Positions 22,600-34,600 of a DNA stretch of 64,000 bases are shown piece after piece. Below the pieces are notes generated by a model. That model ran no database searches. It was not told where the DNA came from and saw nothing but the letters and a program-made list of their open reading frames with translations. This DNA is from Gymnothorax reevesii (lineage: Eukaryota > Chordata > Actinopteri > Anguilliformes > Muraenidae), in the NCBI GenBank assembly GCA_029721435.1, contig CM056574.1, positions 496,001-560,000 on the forward strand, in the 5' to 3' direction. The position numbers and the translations under genes were made by a program. Each line of letters begins with the position of its first letter. Within the stretch, counting starts at the first letter, position 1.

Positions 22600-23058
22600 G
22601 CCCCTACAACTCCTTATCCCCCAAAACCTCCTACACCCCAAAAACCCTCCAGAATGTCCTCTGTTCTGAAAGTCCACCAAACCCCTTACACCCCAAAGCC
22701 CACCAAGACTCCTACTCTGCAAAAACCTTCCAAACTTCCTACACCTGAAAAACCCACCAAAACTCCTACACCCCAAAAACATACAAAACCTCCGACATCC
22801 TCAAAACTCACCAAGACGTATTACCTCCCAAAAACCCACCAAACCTCTTACACCCCGAAAACCCATCAAGACTCATACGCTGCAATAACCCACCAAACCC
22901 TCTCCACCCCAAAACCCACCAATCCTCCTACACCCCAAAAAATTAACAAACCTCTGACACCCCAAAAACCCAACAAACCTGGTATATCCCAACGACCCAC
23001 CAAATCTCCTACACCTTACAAACCCACCAAACCTCCCACACCCCAAAAACCCATCCAG
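22600..23058. repeat. 27-bp minisatellite, about 17 imperfect units
   Basis: Imperfect units of accaaacctcctacacccca plus aaaaccc begin about 30 bp after the donor at 22571. Because 27 is a multiple of 3, a Pro/Thr/Lys-rich frame (KPTKTPTPQ) stays open from the upstream repeat through to 23112. That frame is not the exon's frame. Confidence 0.88.
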
Positions 23059-24399
23059 CCCAAGGACCTCATTATTCCAGAGTTGCCATATTCCATTATT
23101 CAATTCTCATGAGCACTCAAATGTCCTACAGAGAGCTGTACATTAGGGGGAGAGGGGTATGGGTCAGGGGCGATGGGTACCGGGTGGCAGATAGGGGCGA
23201 AGACCTTTGTGTTCTGGGACCCAGGTATGGAAACTGGGACGCTGAACATCACCATACTGGTGGGGAAGGAACTGGAGCTTCTTCTGAAGGTTGAGCAGTA
23301 CCAGCTAGATGCAGTCAGACTCACCTCGATGCAGATTTCTGGCTCTGGAACCAAACTCCGTGATAGTGGTTAGACACTCATATTTTCTGCCCAAGGTGAG
23401 AGGTGGCGAGCAGAATTGGAGATATTTATATCCCCTCGGCTGAGTGCCACTGTGCTGAAGTTCACATTGGTAAATGAGAGGGTCTCCCAAATGCGCTTGC
23501 GGGTTGCCTAACAGCAGTTCGGCATATCCAGCTTTCATGGGGACCCTGGGCGGGGTTTTGGAAAAGGTTCTGGATTTCTATGCTAGCCATGGATTATCCA
23601 TAGCAAACGACATGTTCAAGCATGAGGGTGATTATAATGTACTTAGTACCAGAACACCTTTAGCCAAAGGTTGATGTTCAATTTTATTATCCTGTCATTG
23701 GATTTGCGGCCGTATGTTTTGGATACTCGAGTGAAGGGACGGGCAGCGCTGTCAACTGATCACCACCCGGTGGTGAGCTATATCAGATGGCAGGGTAGAC
23801 TGCTGAGCAGTTCTGGTAAACCTAAACATGTTGTGAAGGTTGACTGGGAGTGTTTAGTAAAGGACCCTGTCCGGTCGACTCACACCTCCAGAAGAGCTTT
23901 TACCACATCCCAGGGAAAATTGGGGACATGGAGTCTGATTGGACCCTGTTGAAAGTCTCCACTGTGGAAGCGGCAGCTGTGAGCTGTGGCCTGAAGGGTG
24001 TTGCTCTCAGTCGTAGTGGTAACTGAAGGTGGACACCAGCGGTGAGGGAGTCCGTCGAGCTGAAGAAGGTGGCCTTTCAGGCCTGGTTAGCCCGGGGTCC
24101 TCCAGACTCAGCAGACCACTATTGAACAGCTAGAAGGACTGCAGCTGCAGTGGACTCAGAGGCAAAAACTCGGGAAGAGTTTGGTGGGGCTATGGTGAAG
24201 GACTTCCCAGGGGAATAGGTTTTGATTGGATAAACTGTCAGACGATTCAGGAAGGGGAGGAAGGGCTTTGCCCAGGCTGTTTTCAGGGATAGGGGAATTG
24301 CTGATCTCAACTGGGGATATTGTTTTACGGCGGAAGGAGCACTTTGAGGAACTCCTGAATCCAGCAGACACATCTTCCATGGAGGAAGTAGAGATAGAA

Positions 24400-25860
24400 G
24401 ACTAAGGTTAGTCACAACATAACACAACATGAATTTGGAGAACAGGTCATTCAGCCCAACTACACTCACCAGTTTCTTTATACTATTGTGAATATATATC
24501 CCTTCATATACTCAATGACGCAATGGTATCTAGCTTTAAGTCAAGCCAGCTCTTGAAAACCCCCAAGGTCTCTGCCTCAACAATATGGTCAGGCAAGCTA
24601 TTCCACATTGAAATTACTCTTTGGGTGAAGAAATATTTCCGACTATCAGCGCTAAATTTACCTTTGGCCAACTTCCATTTGTGAGCCCGAGTTCTATTCA
24701 CAACATTTAGTCGAAGGAGTCCTACATAATTCACTTTGTTAATCCTTTGAACATATTTAAAGACCTCAATCAGATCACCCCGAAGTTTCCTTTTCCTAAG
24801 ACTAAAGAGACTAAGGATCTTCAGCCTCTTCTAATATATCTTTTTACCTGGAATTAGCTTAATTGCTCTTCTCTGAACTTGTTCTAGAGCCACTATATCA
24901 TAAAGTATGGACCCCAGAACTGTACACAATACTCCAGATATGGTCTGACGAATGTGTTGTACAAGAAAAGTATGACCTCCTTGGATTTGTGGTCAATACT
25001 TTTGGCAATGTAACCCAGCATCCTGTTGGCCTTTTTAACTGTTACCTACATGAAGAACTTCACATTTTGCTACATTTCTGCTCAATTCTGGATTCTATCC
25101 AAATCATCCTGAATCACTACAGTAGAGTCTAAACTGTTTGCCAAACCTCCCTATTCAGTATCATCCGCAAATTTAACTAATTTGCTCTCAATATTACTGT
25201 CAAGTCGTTAATGTGGATGAGAAACAGCAGGGGCCCCAACACCGATCCCTGGGGGACACCACTCCCCACCATACCTAGCTCAGATGAGATACCACTGACC
25301 ACCACTCTTTGTGTTCTGTCCTGCAACCAGTTTTGAATCCACTCCAGAATACCTCCTGCAACTCCAATGGAGCTCATTTTAAAAATTAGTCTCCTGTGCG
25401 GCACTGTGTCAAATGCTTTCTGAAAATCCAAGTATATGATGTCATAAGTCCTGCTCTGGTCATAAGTCTCGGTGGCCTCTTCAAAGTATTCCAGATGATT
25501 TGTCAGGTATGACCTTCCCTTACGGAAACTATGTTAGCTATCCCTCAAGATACTGTTACGTTCAAGAAATAAGTCCAGCTCATCTTTTATGATAGATTCC
25601 AGTATTTTGCATGCAATGCAAGTTAAACTGACTGGCTTGTAATTTCCTGGCTTAATACGGTCCTCTTTCTTATATATTGGTATTATATTGCCCTGCTTCC
25701 AATTATTTGGTATTTCTCCAGTTTCTAAAGACCGTCTGAAGATTGCTGAGAGCAGTTTAAAGATGATCTCACTAACTTCCCTGAGCATTCTCGGATATAA
25801 GCCATCAGGACCCGTTGCCTTATCTGCCTTTGGGCGGAGCACTCCGGTGAACCTTCCCGT
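24400..25860 (-). mobile_element. CR1-like LINE fragment nested in the Rex3-like copy
   Basis: Minus-strand RT pieces in order from 25842: KADKATGPDGLYPRMLREV, IPIYKKEDRIKPGNYKPVSL, then MDFQKAFDTVPHRRLI, VSGVPQGSVLGPLLFLIHIN (25431-25177), KKANRMLGYI and VRPYLEYCVQFW (about 25050-24900), and the C-terminus SADSRKYFFTQRVISMWNSL down to 24504. The YADD region appears deleted between 25177 and about 25130. Several stops and frameshifts are present. The insertion interrupts the Rex3-like frame, so it is younger than that element. How far it extends above 25860 is unclear. Confidence 0.75.
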
Positions 25861-26585
25861 TTAAAAATGCAACCTAACTGAATAGACTACTCAAGTAACT
25901 GTTGCTCTACTAACTAAATACTAAATTTCAGATCCCAAGTCAGAAATGCAAACAGTAACTATCTAGCTAGCTAGTCACAAACACAACCAAAGGTAACCAA
26001 AAAAGAGTCAAGCCCCAGTACCCTTTAATTCACATGGACTGAATAAATGAGTTGTTTACTATGTGAGCTAACTAAACATGGTATCTCCCCAAACCAGCTG
26101 TCGCTAAGCACTCAAACAAGCAACTGAACTTTAACCAGCTGATCAAGGCACAGCAACCGGAGGAAAATACAAAAATAACGTAATTCGCAGTGTGTCTCAG
26201 AGGAGTTCTTCAGTAAAAATGAGATGCGAAATAGACTAAAACCCCGGTTAACGTTAATATTTAATTCAAGCTTAGCAGTGTGTTTATGCAGTAATGCGTT
26301 AAAAGAAAGATCGAAGAGGACTAAAAACCCTGGTGAACGTCAATATTAGCTAGAAGACTGTATAAAAGGCAAGCGACTAAGTATGAAACCAACCCAGGTT
26401 ATAGTTAGACATCCAGGTAATTCGATAATAGTCATAGTTTTGAGAGGCTTGCTGAAGTTTGTTAGCTAAATCAATCACAAAAAACTAGCCAAGAGCTGCA
26501 CAGTCCTTGAAAACAACTCTGTTTTACTTTGTATATCATACAATTTTCTTAGATAGCTAATTATTTAGCGTTTAAGTTTATTTTA
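25861..26585. other. Unassigned AT-rich sequence inside the nested insertion
   Basis: About 720 bp lie between the end of recognisable CR1-like RT and the point where the Rex3-like frame resumes. It has two related stretches (gactaaaaccccggttaacg near 26235 and gactaaaaaccctggtgaac near 26318, both followed by tcaatatta/ttaatattt), so it has internal repeat structure. It may be the 5' part of the CR1-like element or a separate DNA element. No coding motif was recognised. Confidence 0.4.
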
Positions 26586-27926
26586 CTTTACTTTGCTCCC
26601 GGGAGACCGAAACCCCCAAAAAAGTTCTGGCTCATTTCCCTAGTGAAAGTCACTGAGATGGTCGAAAAGCTTTGCAGTGGCTAGTGACCGGGGATGGACG
26701 AGATTTGCTCTGAGTTGCTGAGGTCTCTGGATGTTGTTAGGCTGTCAGGGTTGACACGCCTGTTCAACATGGATGTCAGGTACAGTTCCCTGGGATTGGC
26801 AGACTGTGGTGGTCGTCCCCATTTTTCAAAAGCGGGACCAGAAGTTGTGCTCTAACTATAGGGGATCATACTGCTCAGCCTCACAGGGAATACTTATATC
26901 AGGGTGCTGGGAAGTAGATTCTGCCTGATTGTTGAACCTCGGATTCAGGAGGAGCAGTGCAGGTTCCGTTCTGGTCGTGAAACAGTGGACTAACTTTTTA
27001 CCCTCGCACAGGTACTGAAGCGGTCATAGGAGTTTGCTTATCCAGTCTAAATGTGTTTTGTGGACTTGGAGAAGGCGTATGACTGTGTCCTACCAAGTAT
27101 CATGTGTTGTGTACTGTGGTAGTATAGGGCTTGGGGGCCGTTGATTGGAGCCATCCGATCCCTGTACGACTAAAGCAGGAGTTGTGTCCGCATTCTCGGC
27201 ACTAAGTCGGAGTTGTCTCCAGTTGGTGTTAATCTCAGCTAATAGCGTGCCTTGTCACCTATTTTTTTTCATGATTTTCTTAGATAGAGTGTCAAGGCGC
27301 AGCTTAGGCTTGGAGGATATCTAGTTGGTTGACCTCAGGATTGCATCTCTGCTGTTTGCAGATGATGTGGTCCTGTTGACTTCATCGTTCTTTGATCTCC
27401 AGTGCACACTGGAGCAGGTGGTAGCTGAGTGTGAAGCGGTCGGAATGAGGATCAGTACCTCCAAATCTGAGACCATAGTTCTCCGCCAGGAAAAGGTGGA
27501 TTGTCCCCCTCAAGTGGGGTGAGTTTTTACCCCAAGTGGAGGAGATCTCTGGGTCTATTTCACGAGTGAGGGGAGGCCTCCTGAACGCCTCCCTTTAGAG
27601 GCGTTCCTAGGCATGTCCAACTGGCAGGAGGCTCCGAGGCAGGCCCAGGACACTCTGGGGGGATTATATCTCCCAGATACCTTGGGAACAGCTTTGGGTC
27701 CCGCAGGAAGAGTTGGATGTTGTACCTGGTCAGGGGGGATACCTGGGCCACTTTGGTCTGCTACCCCCGCAACCCGGCTCTGGATGAGCGGTAGAAAATG
27801 AATGTATCAATGAATGAAAAATCCAAAATGTATATATTCTAAAATCAATAAACACATAAATTAAAGTCCATCCACCTGTCTTTGGTGACAAAAATGTGAA
27901 AGTATTTTTTCCGCCCCTTTGGCACA

Positions 27927-28690
27927 TACACTGATAAGCCAAAACATTTTAATTGTTTGCAAATTAAGCAAATAATGTTTATCACCTTGTAATAACAGAA
28001 CATGCAAAGTTCTGCACACACACACCTCTTGTAATTGGTGTGTTGGATGTATTAGAAATGGGACTTCAAGAACTTCAACGGGAATAAATGGTTATGGCGA
28101 GACCACTGGGTCTCAGGATCTCCAACGTGGCATGGCTTGTAGGGTGGTCAGAGGAGGAGTCAGGGATTGGTGAAAGACACTGGGCACCCAAAGCGCATGG
28201 ATATTTCAGGGCAATGAAGGTTATACCATCTGGTCCCAGGCGCCAGTAGGGCTACTCAAGCGCAAGCCTCAGAAGGGTTTAATGATGGTTGCAGAAGGAA
28301 TGTGTCACAACACACAGTGCATTGCACTCTGCTGCGTATGAGTCCGCATTGCTGCAGACTAGTCAGTGCTGGTTCTAGCCCCTGTCCACCATTGAAAGCT
28401 CTTACAATGTACTCCTAACAATTGAATTGCGCTTTGGCGCAATGATAGAAGGTTGTCTGGTGCGATGAGCCCTGTTTCATTTGAAATTATGTATACATCA
28501 GCCAAGAGGGGCTGCGCCATTAGCCTGGGGTATTAGTGGCGCCAGGATGGATTTTGGAAAGAAGACAGGGTGGCAGCGTGTGATGCTCTGGAAGATGTTC
28601 TCCGGTGAATTTGGGGGCCTGGGCATTCATGTCGACACAAGAGTGTTGCTAGGGGGCTTTAGTGCTCCTCAAAAAATTAACCCTCTAATA
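27927..28690 (+). mobile_element. Degraded Tc1/mariner element
   Basis: Starts with acactgataagccaaaacat, the conserved terminus of a common fish Tc1/mariner family, right after the Rex3-like tail. It continues with recognisable transposase-coding stretches: acacacagtgcattgcactc, tgctgcgtatgagtccgca, cccctgtccaccattgaaag, a region equivalent to the second catalytic part (gtgtgatgctctggaagatg), and gggcctgggcattcatgtcg near 28616. All frames are broken, and a clean right end was not located. Confidence 0.75.
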
Positions 28691-28957
28691 AAGGGACCAC
28701 AAGCAAAGGCTTAACACCCCTCATCTTAAATCTTCAGTGAAGTCCCTGTGTGGACGTGTTTGACGCAGCTGTTTTGGCTGCATGAACAGGATCTTCAGCA
28801 AACTGTGCTGGTAGTCATAGTATTTTGGGTAAGTGATGTGTGTGCCTTATTTACTTTTCTTACCCCAAAAACGCTGTTGGGTTATATTTGCCTGTAAAGG
28901 CCAGGGCTCTGCCATTAGCCGGCATGGTTGCCACAGTGACTGTGCTTTTCCCCTCAG
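28691..28957 (+). other. Intron remainder before the exon at 28958
   Basis: Unique-looking intron sequence with a good pyrimidine tract (gtgcttttcccctcag) at its 3' end. No other feature was seen. Confidence 0.5.
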
Positions 28958-29197
28958 TGAGGCTCCTCTCTCTGAGACGCCCACCCTCACCACCCAAAAA
29001 GAAAATCAGGAGCGGGACGGGGTTCAGGAGGGTCCTCCCCAGACTCTACCCAACGCAGAGAAGGACGATCTGTCCCGCAGGAGAGCTCAAAGCCGGCCCC
29101 TCCCCCACAGAGCCCCCCCACAGAGCTTTGCTCAGGCCTCCATCACCCCCGCAGACCTGGAGACGTGGCAACGCCTCAAGATGGCCACTGAGCCCAG
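28958..29197 (+). CDS. limch1: limch1-like exon: KDD module, copy B of duplicated pair
   Basis: This 240-bp exon is phase 2 at both ends. Its 5' part reads EAPLSETPTLTTQKENQERD, GVQEGPPQ. The rest repeats copy [49 protein letters not shown]. Of the final 155 bp shared with 22416-22570, one difference is silent (gcc/gct) and one changes Leu to Pro. Similarity extends about ten bases into the intron (gtgtgcccc versus gtgcgcccc) and then stops. The acceptor is tttcccctcag and the donor is CCCAG|gtgcgc. The pair is best explained by exon duplication followed by gene conversion of the 3' part. Confidence 0.82.
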
Positions 29198-29349
29198 GTG
29201 CGCCCCAAAATCAAAAGCTTTCACAACCTCAAATCCACCTTCGGGGAGAATGTTATTACCAAGGTGCCAGAGAGGCCATTGTCGTGCAGACTGTTGTTAG
29301 GGACAGAGTCGTTTCCAAGGTTGCTAACAGTATCATAGGCTTCCTTTAG

Positions 29350-29935
29350 CTGCTTGATGTGGCAGATTTGGGGCTCGGCAGGTGCTTAATCTTGCAAATT
29401 TGGTGTTTGGTGGGTGTTTAATGTAGCAGATTTTGGGTTGGGCAGATGCTTAATGTATCAGATTTGGGGTTCAGCAGGTGCTTATCGTAGCAGATTTTGG
29501 AATCAGCAGGCACTCAATGTAGCTGATCGGGGTTCAGAAGGTGCTTAATGTGGCAGATTTTGGGTTTAGAAGGTGCTTAATGTGAAAGATTTGGGGTTCA
29601 GAAGGTACTTAATGTATCAGATTTGGGGTTCTGCAGGTGCTTAATGTATCAGATTTGGGGTTCTGCAGGTGCTTAATGTATCAGATTTGTGGTTCAGCAG
29701 GGGCTTAGTGTAGCAGATTTGGGGTTCAGCAGGTGCTTAATGTGGCAGATTTGGGGTTCAGCAGGAGCTTAATGTGGCAGATTTGGGGTTTAGAATGTGC
29801 TTAATGTGAAAGATTTGGGGTTCAGAAGGTACTTAATGTATCAGATTTGGGGTTCAGAAGGTACTTAATGTATCAGATTTGGGGTTCAGCTGGTGCTTAA
29901 TGTGGCAGATTTGGGGTTTAGAAGGTACTTAAAGC
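29350..29935. repeat. 32-bp minisatellite, first part (about 18 units)
   Basis: Units of aggtgcttaatgtggcagat plus ttggggttcagc with moderate divergence (ggcag/tatcag, cagcag/cagaag). The array is interrupted at 29936 and resumes at 30372 in the same orientation. It begins about 150 bp after the exon ending at 29197. Confidence 0.93.
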
Positions 29936-30371
29936 TATTCTTACCTTTCTGGCATGCGGCACAGCACTTAGTAGAAATTTGAACATGAACAACTCCGCCT
30001 CTCTCAAAAGTCCCGCCCTCTTCCCCCTGCCTGACCTCTGAGGCTCCCCTCCTCCCCTGACGTATGCGGTGAGAAAGTAAGCAGCGCGAATGAAGCTGCT
30101 TTCACATCAGACGCAAAACGAACTTTTCGCACGACAGATTACATTTCAATGCAAAGACGCAAATCTTGCGCCTATTCGCGTCTTGGCATTGACTTTGAAT
30201 GTAAGCTGTCGTCTGTGTGAAAACATCTTGAAGCGGCGCAATGGAGTCAGATTCAGAGGCACCGTTTAGTGAAAACTAACCAACAGTAATTACATAATAT
30301 TCAATACTATTTGTGGTATGAAATGAAATGCCCTCGTAACGTCTGACAAGCTACCATTAACGTTTCATTCA
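29936..30371. mobile_element. Insertion in the 32-bp array containing a hairpin MITE-like segment
   Basis: A 436-bp block is foreign to the surrounding tandem repeat. Its middle (about 30098-30225) is an imperfect inverted repeat: tttcacatcagacgcaaaac and acgacagattacatttcaat on one side, and the reverse complement of gaatgtaagctgtcgtctgt on the other. The gacgcaaaacgaacttttcg end is the same family as the terminal repeats at 54378 and 55221 and the copy near 63565. No coding potential. The exact boundaries relative to the array are uncertain. Confidence 0.6.
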
Positions 30372-30714
30372 GAAGGTGGCAGTTTTGGGGCTCAGAAGGT
30401 GCTTAATGTAGCAGATTTGGGGTTCAGAAGGTACTTAATGTATCAGATTTTGGATTCAGCAGGTGCTTAACGTGGCAGATTTGGGGTTCAGCAGGTGCTT
30501 AATGTGGCAGATTTGGGGTTCAGCAGGTGCTTAATGTGGCAGATTTGGGGTTCAGCAGGTGCTTAATGTGGCAGATTTGGGGTTCAGCAGGTGCTTAATG
30601 TGGCAGATTTGGGGTTCAGCAGGTGCTTAATGTGGCAGATTCGGGGTTCAGCAGGTGCTTAATGTGGCAGATTCGGGGTTCAGCAGAGGCCTAATGTAGC
30701 AGATTGGGGTTCTG
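30372..30714. repeat. 32-bp minisatellite, second part (about 11 units)
   Basis: Continuation of the 29350 array with more uniform units (eight nearly perfect copies from 30460 on), suggesting recent homogenisation on this side of the insertion. Confidence 0.93.
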
Positions 30715-31077
30715 TATTTTGTTTGGCTGCTTAAGCTGAGCAAAAACACTGCATGATGAATATGAATAATGAATAATATGAATAATGAGTAATGAAACAC
30801 TGCATTTAACTCCTTATTGTTGGCACAGCACGGACGCCTCATTTGACTAATATTCAGTGCCCCTTCTGATGAATTTTTCATAAGCATGTTTCTCTTGTGG
30901 TCCATTTTACTGGAGAATAAAGCTCTGTGGTATATTCTAAGAAAATGTCCAAATGTCTCAGTATAGAACTAATATAGAAAACATTGATCTATGCTCCGGG
31001 AGGCCATTAGCCCTAACCGAGTAATGCCGTACATGCCTCCTGTTCGTCCGGCCCTTGGCTGTGCTTTTGCGGTGCAG
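30715..31077 (+). other. Intron sequence before the exon at 31078
   Basis: AT-rich stretch with repeated gaataatatgaataatgag near 30760-30795, then unique sequence to a weak acceptor (gcttttgcggtgcag). No further feature was seen. Confidence 0.5.
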
Positions 31078-31425
31078 TGAGGATACCCCAGTGTGTCAGT
31101 CCTGCTGGCAGAAGAGCTCCCCAGTGCCCCCTGTCCAAGCAGAGGCCACTGCGCAAGATGACCTGGCAACGCGGCGAATCCGCACGCTGAGCAGCGCCCC
31201 CTCTGGTCGACAGCGTTTTGTGCACTTTGGGCCGGTGACGGAAATGGACCAGCAGCGTTGGGATAGGCTGTGCATCACTCGACCAGAGCAGGAGGAGGAG
31301 CAGGGGACGGGGTCTGGGGCGGGGCCGGGGAGCGAAGCACAAACTCTGCGCCGCCTTCTTGCCTCTGCAGCCATAGCCACACCCACTATCGGCCTGAGAG
31401 GTCAGCCGACTGACAGGTCGGACAG
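31078..31425 (+). CDS. limch1: limch1-like exon: variant module (QDDLATRRI)
   Basis: This 348-bp exon is phase 2 at both ends. Order: EDTPVCQSCWQKSSPVPPVQ, AEATAQDDLATRRIRTLSSA, QRFVHFGPVTEMDQQRWDRL, then an acidic/Gly linker (EQEEEQGTGSGAGPGSE) and AQTLRRLLASAAIATPTIGL. The module is diverged: QDD replaces KDD and no P-D precedes it, but RFVHFGP and D-x-x-x-W-D-R-L keep the layout of the 20673 exon. A second in-phase donor (AG|gtcgga after 31416) would shorten the protein by three residues; the downstream site (AG|gtatgg) is the better consensus. A C-x-x-C pair (CQSC) near the start is too isolated to call a zinc site. Confidence 0.78.
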
Positions 31426-31610
31426 GTATGGCCAATGAGCTGCATTGGTGATGTGCTGCTTTCAGGAACATGCATGCAGACAAGTACTTACCTGGATATA
31501 ATGTTCACACAAAGACATAGGAATGCATATCTGCATACAATAAACATACATACACATACTGTATAACTACAACTCTGCAAACAACATTACATGTACACTT
31601 TAAAATATAT
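31426..31610 (+). other. Intron between exon and 44-bp array
   Basis: Short intronic stretch with catacatacacatac-type simple sequence, leading into the satellite at 31611. It contains nothing else that can be supported. Confidence 0.5.
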
Positions 31611-34600
31611 TGCTGCACCTAATGATCACACATTCACACATGCAGTGTTGCGATTGCTGCATCTAATGATCACACATACACACATGCAGTGTTGCGATTG
31701 CTGCACCTAATGATCACACATACACACATGCAGTGTTGTGATTGCTGCACCTAATGATCACACATACACACATGCAGTATTGCGATTGCTGCACCTAATG
31801 ATCACACATACACACATGCAGTGTTGCGATTGCTGCACCTAATGATCACACATACACACATGCAGTGTTGTGATTGCTGCACCTAATGATCACACAAACA
31901 CACATGCAGTGTTGCGATTGCTGCACCTAATGATCACACATACACACATGCAGTGTTGTGATTGCTGCACCTAATGATCACACATACACACATGCAGTGT
32001 TGCGATTGCTGCATCTAATGATCACGCATACACACATGTAGTGTAGTGATTGCTGCACCTAATGATCACACATACACACATGCAGTGTTGTGATTGCTGC
32101 ACCTAATGATCACACATACACACATGCAGTGTTGTGATTGCTGCACCTAATGATCACTCATACACACATGCAGTGTTGTGATTGCTGCACCTAATGATCA
32201 CACATACACACATGCAGTGTTGCGATTGCTGCATCTAATGATCACACATACACACATGCAGTGTTGCGATTGCTGCACCTAATGATCACACATACACACA
32301 TGCAGTGTTGCGATTGCTGCACCTAATGATCACACATACACACATGTAGTGTTGTGATTGCTGCACCTAATGATCACACATATACACATGCAGTGTTGCG
32401 ATTGCTGCACCTAATGATCACGCATACACACATGCAGTGTTGTGATTGCTGCACCTAATGATCACACATACACACATGCAGTGTTGCTATTGCTGCACCT
32501 AATGATCACACATACACACATGCAGTGTTGTGATTGCTGCACCTAATGATCACACATACACACATGCAGTGTTGCGATTGCTGCACCTAATGATCACGCA
32601 TACACACATGCAGTGTTGCGATTGCTGCATCTAATGATCACGCATACACACATGTAGTGTAGTGATTGCTGCACCTAATGATCACACATACACACATGCA
32701 GTGTTGTGATTGCTGCACCTAATGATCACACATACACACATGCAGTGTTGTGATTGCTGCACCTAATGATCACACATACACACATCGGTGTTGCGATTGC
32801 TGCATCTAATGATCACGCATACACACATGTAGTGTAGTGATTGCTGCACCTAATGATCACACATACACACATGCAGTGTTGTGATTGCTGCACCTAATGA
32901 TCACACATACACACATGCAGTGTTGTGATTGCTGCACCTAATGATCACACATACACACATGCAGTGTTGTGATTGCTGCACCTAATGATCACACATACAC
33001 ACATGCAGTATTGCGATTGCTGCACCTAATGATCACACATACACACATGCAGTGTTGTGATTGCTGCACCTAATGATCACACATACACACATGCAGTGTT
33101 GTGATTGCTGCACCTAATGATCACACATACACACATGCAGTATTGCGATTGCTGCACCTAATGATCACACATACACACATGCAGTGTTGTGATTGCTGCA
33201 CCTAATGATCACACATACACACATGCAGTGTTGTGATTGCTGCACCTAATGATCACACATACACACATGCAGTGTTGCGATTGCTGCACCTAATGATCAC
33301 ACATACACACATGCAGTGTTGTGATTGCTGCACCTAATGATCACACATACACACATGCAGTGTTGTGATTGCTGCACCTAATGATCACACATACACACAT
33401 GCAGTATTGCGATTGCTGCACCTAATGATCACACATACACACATGCAGTGTTGTGATTGCTGCACCTAATGATCACACATACACACATGCAGTGTTGTGA
33501 TTGCTGCACCTAATGATCACACATACACACATGCAGTATTGCGATTGCTGCACCTAATGATCACACATACACACATGCAGTGTTGTGATTGCTGCACCTA
33601 ATGATCACACATACACACATGCAGTGTTGTGATTGCTGCACCTAATGATCACACATACACACATGCAGTGTTGCGATTGCTGCATCTAATGATCACGCAT
33701 ACACACATGTAGTGTAGTGATTGCTGCACCTAATGATCACACATACACACATGCAGTGTTGTGATTGCTGCACCTAATGATCACACATACACACATGCAG
33801 TGTTGTGATTGCTGCACCTAATGATCACACATACACACATGCAGTGTTGTGATTGCTGCACCTAATGATCACACATACACACATGCAGTATTGCGATTGC
33901 TGCACCTAATGATCACACATACACACATGCAGTGTTGTGATTGCTGCACCTAATGATCACACATACACACATGCAGTGTTGTGATTGCTGCACCTAATGA
34001 TCACACATACACACATGCAGTATTGCGATTGCTGCACCTAATGATCACACATACACACATGCAGTGTTGTGATTGCTGCACCTAATGATCACACATACAC
34101 ACATGCAGTGTTGTGATTGCTGCACCTAATGATCACACATACACACATGCAGTGTTGCGATTGCTGCACCTAATGATCACACATACACACATGCAGTGTT
34201 GTGATTGCTGCACCTAATGATCACACATACACACATGCAGTGTTGTGATTGCTGCACCTAATGATCACACATACACACATGCAGTATTGCGATTGCTGCA
34301 CCTAATGATCACACATACACACATGCAGTGTTGTGATTGCTGCACCTAATGATCACACATACACACATGCAGTGTTGTGATTGCTGCACCTAATGATCAC
34401 ACATACACACATGCAGTATTGCGATTGCTGCACCTAATGATCACACATACACACATGCAGTGTTGTGATTGCTGCACCTAATGATCACACATACACACAT
34501 GCAGTGTTGTGATTGCTGCACCTAATGATCACACATACACACATGCAGTGTTGCGATTGCTGCACCTAATGATCACACATACACACATGCAGTGTTGTGA

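Larger units (their letters stand above)
23110..27830 (+). mobile_element. Rex3/RTE-like LINE, degraded, split by another LINE
   Basis: Plus-strand pieces in order: endonuclease start (LNITILVGKELELLLKVEQY near 23245), GGVLEKVLDFYASHGLSIAN near 23545, DLRPYVLDTRV then STDHHPVVSYIRW near 23700-23790, and a linker to about 24390. After an insertion the element resumes at about 26590 with the RT (KVTEMVEKL, IQEEQCRFRSGRE, MCFVDLEKAYDCV, and the catalytic box SLLFADDVVLL at 27346). A shortened C-terminus (LRGRPRTLW, VPQEELD) and the 3' end gagcggtagaaaatgaatg at about 27785-27830 follow. The gcggtagaaaatgrATG tail is characteristic of fish Rex3-type LINEs. Many stops and frameshifts make it an old dead copy. 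Confidence 0.82.

Noticed and set aside
21760..23112. 450-codon plus-strand frame with Cys/Val-rich and Pro/Thr/Lys-rich parts
   Set aside because: It joins the GT-rich array, the exon at 22355 in the wrong frame, and the 27-bp array. The real exon frame is different and supported by splice phases and the KDD motif.
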